The notes under the pieces are model-generated. The model did not search any database and had not been told where the DNA came from. It saw nothing but the letters and a program-made list of their open reading frames with translations. Below are positions 5,477 through 8,841 of a DNA stretch of 8,841 nucleotides, one piece after another. Numbering within the stretch: the first letter of the stretch is position 1; every line of letters begins with the position of its first letter. The position numbers and the translations under genes are program-made. The DNA is from Flavobacteriales bacterium (GTDB lineage: Bacteria; Bacteroidota; Bacteroidia; Flavobacteriales_D; Sanyastnellaceae): NCBI GenBank assembly GCA_028823435.1, contig JAPKBK010000064.1:1-8841 (forward strand), read 5' to 3'.

Positions 5477-8362
5477 ATGAGTAAGGTACACGTAATTTTA
5501 ATTTTATTTTGTTCGATTGTCAGCTTCAGTGCGTCCGCCCAATCCGTTGTGCGTGGCCACGTGATTGATGGTGACACAGGTGAGCCGATGTTTTCTGCCA
5601 GTGTTGTGGTTCCTGAGACAGGTCAGGGCGTTACAACTGATTTTGATGGGCTTTTTCGACTCGAAGTTGCAGGATTCCCCGTCGTTCTTCAGGTCTCATT
5701 CATTGGATATGGAATGAAGTCAATCACTGTAAGTTCAGCACAGGAGAAGATAGAAGTCAAGCTCATGCCAGATCAAATCTTAATCGGGGCAGCAGAAGTC
5801 GTGGGCTCGAGGATTTCGGAAAAGCAGAAACAAGCGCCTCTCACCGTTGAGACGATGGACTTAATCGCAATTAAGGAAGCCCCCTCAGGAAACTTTTATG
5901 AGGGACTGGGGAATCTGAAGGGTGTTGATATCACCTCTGCTTCTCTCGGTTTTAAAATCATCAATACGCGAGGTTTTAACTCGACGTCTCCGGTGCGTTC
6001 ATTGCAGCTCATTGATGGTGTAGATAACCAAAGCCCTGGACTTAATTTCTCATTGGGTAATTTCCTAGGTGCACCTGATCTCGACGTAAAGTCCGTAGAG
6101 ATTATAGCAGGTGCCAGTTCGGCCTTCTTCGGTCCAGGAGCCTTTAACGGAGTCATCAATATGGAAACAAAGGATCCCTTTGTATTCTCCGGTTTAAGCG
6201 TCTCAACAAAATTAGGAGAAACCACAAAACAGGGAGAACGCCCCCTATTTGAAACAGGTTTCCGATGGGCTGACGTGATCGAAAATGAGGAGGGAGATCC
6301 CTTTTTTGCTTACAAAATTAATTTTTTCAGATTCGAAGCATATGACTGGGAGGCGACGAACTACGACCCCATCGATGGTTCATCTGTTTCAGCTTTAAAT
6401 CCTGGCCGATTCGATGCCGTGAATATCTATGGAGACGAATTCCAACCTCGCTTTGACTATACTCCTCCTCCTGGCAATGCCTACAGAGGTTTAGGTACGA
6501 TTTACCGTACTGGATATAAAGAGGTGGATTTGGTAGATTACAATACAAACAACACGAAGGTGAGTGTAAGTGCTCATTGGCGTTTGCAACCTGAGAAAAC
6601 GTATGAGAGTCCAGAGTTGATTTATGGATTTAACATGGGCAAAGGGACGACCGTTTACCAGGGTGACAATAGATTTAGCTTAAAAAATATCGAATTCTAC
6701 CAGCATCGCTTAGAGTTAAGGAAGAAAAACAAATGGTTCATCAGAGCATACAGGACGAATGAAGATGCGGGAGATTCATATGACCCCTATGCGACGGCGC
6801 TTAAGCTGCAGGATTCAACAAGGAGCCACAACAATTGGGCGAGAGTATATGAAGAGTACTGGGTGGATTCTATCGCACCATCAATCTCAGACACCTATCC
6901 TGAATTAGAGTTTCTGGGTTTTGACAGTATCTTCTCAGATGACGGCATATTTCTCTATTTGTTACCCCTTGCAGGTATTCCTGAAGGGGCAGAAGATCAG
7001 TGGTTTGATGAAAACCAGGGCAATCTCACATATTGGCACAGTCAAGTGGAACAGTGGACAAACGAGGGATATGCAAATTTAGCAGCAGTTGCCATTGATC
7101 CTGTCGGTCATCTGGTTCCAGGTTCTGATGATTTCAACACCCTTTTTAACAAATTAATTACGAGCAAGAACAATGAAGGTGAAGGTGGGACGCGATTCCA
7201 CGATTTATCTTCTTTGGTCCATGTTCATGGAGAGTACATCTTTGAACCATGGTTTCTTGAAGAAATAAGAGTAGGCGCAAATTTTAGACAATACACGCCT
7301 GTAAGTGAAGGAACTATTTTTAGCGATACCTCTGGTGTCGTCATTACAAATGCGGAAGCTGGCGCATATTTGGGTGCGAAAAAGCGTTTTTTAGAAGACG
7401 ACATGATCGTCACAGGCACAGTCAGAGTTGATAAAAATGTCAATTTCCCGCTTATGGTTTCTCCCGCAATTTCATTGGTTTGGTCTCCCAATACGAAGGA
7501 TTTTGCGAGAGTGTCATTTAGTTCAGCACTCAGAAATCCGACGCTTGCCGATCAATACCTTTTCTTGGACGTAGGCCCCGCAACATTGGTAGGTAATTTA
7601 AACGGTGTTCAAGATTTAGTGACCATCCAAAGCTTTATTGATTACAGAGCGCAAACAATTCCCCAAGGTTCTATAAGCATGGACCCGGGGTATTTAGAAT
7701 ATTTCGACATCGCGCCAATACGACCTGAGCAGGTTCGGACTTTAGAAGCGGGCTATCGAACGACAATAGGAGAGAAGCTTTATATAGATGCTGGATGCTA
7801 CTTCAGTACTTACACTGATTTTATAGGATATAATATAGGCCTTGATATCGCATTTGCACCCCAATCAACGGCTGTGCAGGGCATTGATGTTTACCGTTAT
7901 GCTGCGAATTCGATCAATGAGGTCAAAACACAAGGTGCTTCAGTGGGTCTGCAATACTATTTGGACGAAAAGTTTTCACTTACCGGAAACTACAGTTGGA
8001 ATAAATTGGTGAAAACAAATGAGGATGATCCTATCATACCTGCTTTTAACACACCTGAACATAAATTTAATCTCGGAATCACTGCCCGTGGACTTGATGC
8101 TGGGGGTAAAAACAGCTGGGGCTTCGGAGTCAATTACCGTTGGGTACAGCAATTTGTCTTTGAGGGCTCCCCGCAATTTACAGGGGCAATCCCTCAATAC
8201 GATCTTGTTGATGCACAGATCAATCTTTACATCGATCAACTAAATACGACATTCAAGTTAGGTGGATCTAACTTATTGTCTAATCAGCATATCGAAACCT
8301 ATGGTGGACCTCAAGTAGGTCGTCTGGCCTATGTGAGTATCCTTTACGATTTCACCAAGTAA
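5477..8362 (+). CDS. TonB-dependent outer-membrane receptor with N-terminal CarboxypepD-regulatory-like domain
   Basis: This 961-residue protein is a 22-strand-barrel type outer-membrane transporter that takes up its ligand with energy from TonB-ExbBD. A signal peptide covers residues 1-21 (hydrophobic VILILFCSIVSF, cleavage expected after ASA). Residues about 23-98 are the carboxypeptidase-regulatory-like beta domain (VVRGHVIDGDTGEPMFSASV, TDFDGLFRLEV, SFIGYGMKSI) found on many Bacteroidota receptors. A TonB-box-like AEVVGSR (106-112) precedes the plug (about 115-232), which ends in VKSVEIIAGASSAFFGPGAF, then NGVINMETKDP. The barrel follows from about 235 and ends in a final strand YVSILYDFTK. 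A long acidic segment between residues about 431 and 575 is probably an extracellular loop. There is no SusD-like gene next to it, and the plug lacks the usual SusC form, so it is not a SusCD glycan pair. The ligand is unknown. Confidence 0.92.
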   Translation: MSKVHVILILFCSIVSFSASAQSVVRGHVIDGDTGEPMFSASVVVPETGQGVTTDFDGLFRLEVAGFPVVLQVSFIGYGMKSITVSSAQEKIEVKLMPDQILIGAAEVVGSRISEKQKQAPLTVETMDLIAIKEAPSGNFYEGLGNLKGVDITSASLGFKIINTRGFNSTSPVRSLQLIDGVDNQSPGLNFSLGNFLGAPDLDVKSVEIIAGASSAFFGPGAFNGVINMETKDPFVFSGLSVSTKLGETTKQGERPLFETGFRWADVIENEEGDPFFAYKINFFRFEAYDWEATNYDPIDGSSVSALNPGRFDAVNIYGDEFQPRFDYTPPPGNAYRGLGTIYRTGYKEVDLVDYNTNNTKVSVSAHWRLQPEKTYESPELIYGFNMGKGTTVYQGDNRFSLKNIEFYQHRLELRKKNKWFIRAYRTNEDAGDSYDPYATALKLQDSTRSHNNWARVYEEYWVDSIAPSISDTYPELEFLGFDSIFSDDGIFLYLLPLAGIPEGAEDQWFDENQGNLTYWHSQVEQWTNEGYANLAAVAIDPVGHLVPGSDDFNTLFNKLITSKNNEGEGGTRFHDLSSLVHVHGEYIFEPWFLEEIRVGANFRQYTPVSEGTIFSDTSGVVITNAEAGAYLGAKKRFLEDDMIVTGTVRVDKNVNFPLMVSPAISLVWSPNTKDFARVSFSSALRNPTLADQYLFLDVGPATLVGNLNGVQDLVTIQSFIDYRAQTIPQGSISMDPGYLEYFDIAPIRPEQVRTLEAGYRTTIGEKLYIDAGCYFSTYTDFIGYNIGLDIAFAPQSTAVQGIDVYRYAANSINEVKTQGASVGLQYYLDEKFSLTGNYSWNKLVKTNEDDPIIPAFNTPEHKFNLGITARGLDAGGKNSWGFGVNYRWVQQFVFEGSPQFTGAIPQYDLVDAQINLYIDQLNTTFKLGGSNLLSNQHIETYGGPQVGRLAYVSILYDFTK

Positions 8363-8420
8363 ACACTTGTGGCCCGCCTGTTTGTCGCAGAAAAAGGTGG
8401 CTTCATGTGTTTTTTTCTTT
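8361..8420 (+). terminator. Probable rho-independent terminator after the receptor gene
   Basis: An imperfect hairpin begins at the stop codon. The outer stem pairs AAACAC (8361-8366) with GTGTTT (8407-8412). The inner stem pairs GCCCGCC (8372-8378) with GGTGGC (8396-8401) with one bulged base. A few mismatches and a G-U pair lie between them, and the loop is about 17 nt. A T-tract (8410-8416, then C and TTT) follows directly. The mismatches keep confidence moderate. Confidence 0.5.
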
Positions 8421-8457
8421 AGTTTATGTGTATTTATCGAATTTTAGACGTAAATTG

Positions 8458-8468
8458 TACCATCTTTC
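8458..8468 (+). promoter_or_regulatory. Candidate -7 region of the secreted hydrolase gene
   Basis: TACCATCTTTC ends 20 nt before the ATG at 8489. It differs by one base from the element at 5448-5458 before the TonB receptor. CATCTTTC matches the TAnnTTTG consensus at 6 of 8 positions. The leader after it is very A-rich, including AAAATCAAAAAAAATC, typical of translation starts in this phylum that do not use Shine-Dalgarno pairing. The rest of the gap from 8421 to 8457 is A/T-rich without further recognisable signals. Confidence 0.4.
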
Positions 8469-8488
8469 TTAAAATCAAAAAAAATCTT

Positions 8489-8841
8489 ATGAGAAATTTT
8501 TATACATTAGTTTTTGCAATGCTCTTTGTGAGCTCAATCAGCGCTCAAGGCGTACGTTATGTTGACGAAATTTTTACCGATGTAACTGTTACGTCGGATG
8601 TGACATACGCAGCCAATGTGACTGTAATTACAACGCTACAGGGGTTGCCTCCGATGGCTTTGCCTCAAAACATGGATGTATACACGCCTACAGGTGATAC
8701 TGACACAAACCGACCACTTATTATTTACCTCCACACGGGAAACTTTCTACCTACGTACCTCAACGGAGGCGCTACAGGTGACAGAGATGACAACTGTGCA
8801 GTTGAGATTTGTTCTCGATTCGCACGTATGGGATACGTTGT
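8489..8841 (+). CDS. Secreted alpha/beta-hydrolase (esterase-like), N-terminal fragment cut by window edge
   Basis: An open frame starts at ATG 8489 and runs 117 codons to the edge without a stop. Residues 1-19 are a signal peptide (MRNFYTLVFAMLFVSSISA, cut before Q20), so the protein is exported. After a short linker, NMDVYTPTGD (61-70) and RPLIIYLHTGNFLP (75-88) give the strand-turn-HTGNF arrangement of the oxyanion-hole region in esterase/carboxylesterase-like alpha/beta hydrolases. ICSRFARMGYV (107-117) matches the helix and strand that follow. The pattern resembles Bacteroidota secreted hydrolases that often end in a type IX secretion sorting domain; whether this one does lies outside the window, as do the nucleophile serine and the catalytic histidine. 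The substrate is unknown. It follows the receptor gene after a likely terminator, with its own candidate promoter. Confidence 0.75.
   Translation, partial: MRNFYTLVFAMLFVSSISAQGVRYVDEIFTDVTVTSDVTYAANVTVITTLQGLPPMALPQNMDVYTPTGDTDTNRPLIIYLHTGNFLPTYLNGGATGDRDDNCAVEICSRFARMGYV

Noticed and set aside
5477..5512. Cysteine in the receptor signal peptide (residue 12) as a lipoprotein site
   Set aside because: The preceding residues are L-F rather than a lipobox, and a standard signal-peptidase I site (ASA before Q22) fits better.
5896..6225. A 109-codon open frame on the minus strand inside the receptor gene
   Set aside because: It is antisense to the conserved plug domain, has no recognisable domain and no promoter-like sequence; it is a shadow of the coding frame.
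5477..8362. Receptor as a SusC-type glycan transporter
   Set aside because: No SusD-like gene follows; the next gene encodes an esterase-like secreted hydrolase after a probable terminator, and the plug motif is not the SusC form.

Overview
The window looks like chromosomal DNA from a member of the Bacteroidota, most likely a flavobacterium-like marine or freshwater lineage. The reasons are: a single-chain fused alpha/beta E1 2-oxoacid dehydrogenase; a TonB-dependent receptor with an N-terminal carboxypeptidase-regulatory-like domain; an Obg without the C-terminal OCT extension; a short-LID adenylate kinase; starts preceded by A/T-rich leaders rather than Shine-Dalgarno sequences; and matches to the Bacteroidota -7 promoter element (TAnnTTTG), perfect before adk. 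Base composition is moderate and fairly even. I see no insertion sequence, phage gene, CRISPR array, tRNA or rRNA.

Layout. Positions 1-116 (minus strand) hold the N-terminus of dihydrolipoyl dehydrogenase (E3), cut by the window edge. A 102-bp divergent intergenic region follows. From 219 rightward runs a tight plus-strand run: adenylate kinase (adk), the ribosome-assembly GTPase Obg (2-nt gap), pseudouridine-5'-phosphate glycosidase (psuG, GTG start, 2-nt gap), then after 30 bp the fused E1 2-oxoacid dehydrogenase, and 17 bp later a small S4-domain RNA-binding protein. A 53-bp gap carrying a palindrome and a direct repeat precedes a 961-residue TonB-dependent outer-membrane receptor. That gene is followed by a probable terminator and then the first 117 codons of a secreted alpha/beta-hydrolase-like protein, cut by the right edge.

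How the genes fit together. The left part is housekeeping: nucleotide balance (Adk), ribosome maturation (Obg, S4 protein), salvage of modified nucleosides (PsuG) and oxidative decarboxylation of 2-oxoacids (E1 with its E3 partner lpd nearby; E2 is not in the window). Both RNA/ribosome and 2-oxoacid functions are interleaved. The right part is cell-envelope and nutrient-uptake related: an outer-membrane transporter and an exported hydrolase, whose start regions share a nearly identical 11-bp element at nearly the same distance from the ATG.

I found no convincing undescribed system. The most useful leads are the shared upstream element of the receptor and hydrolase genes, the palindrome/direct-repeat cluster in front of the receptor, the altered cofactor motif and gene context of the fused E1, and psuG without an adjacent pseudouridine kinase.
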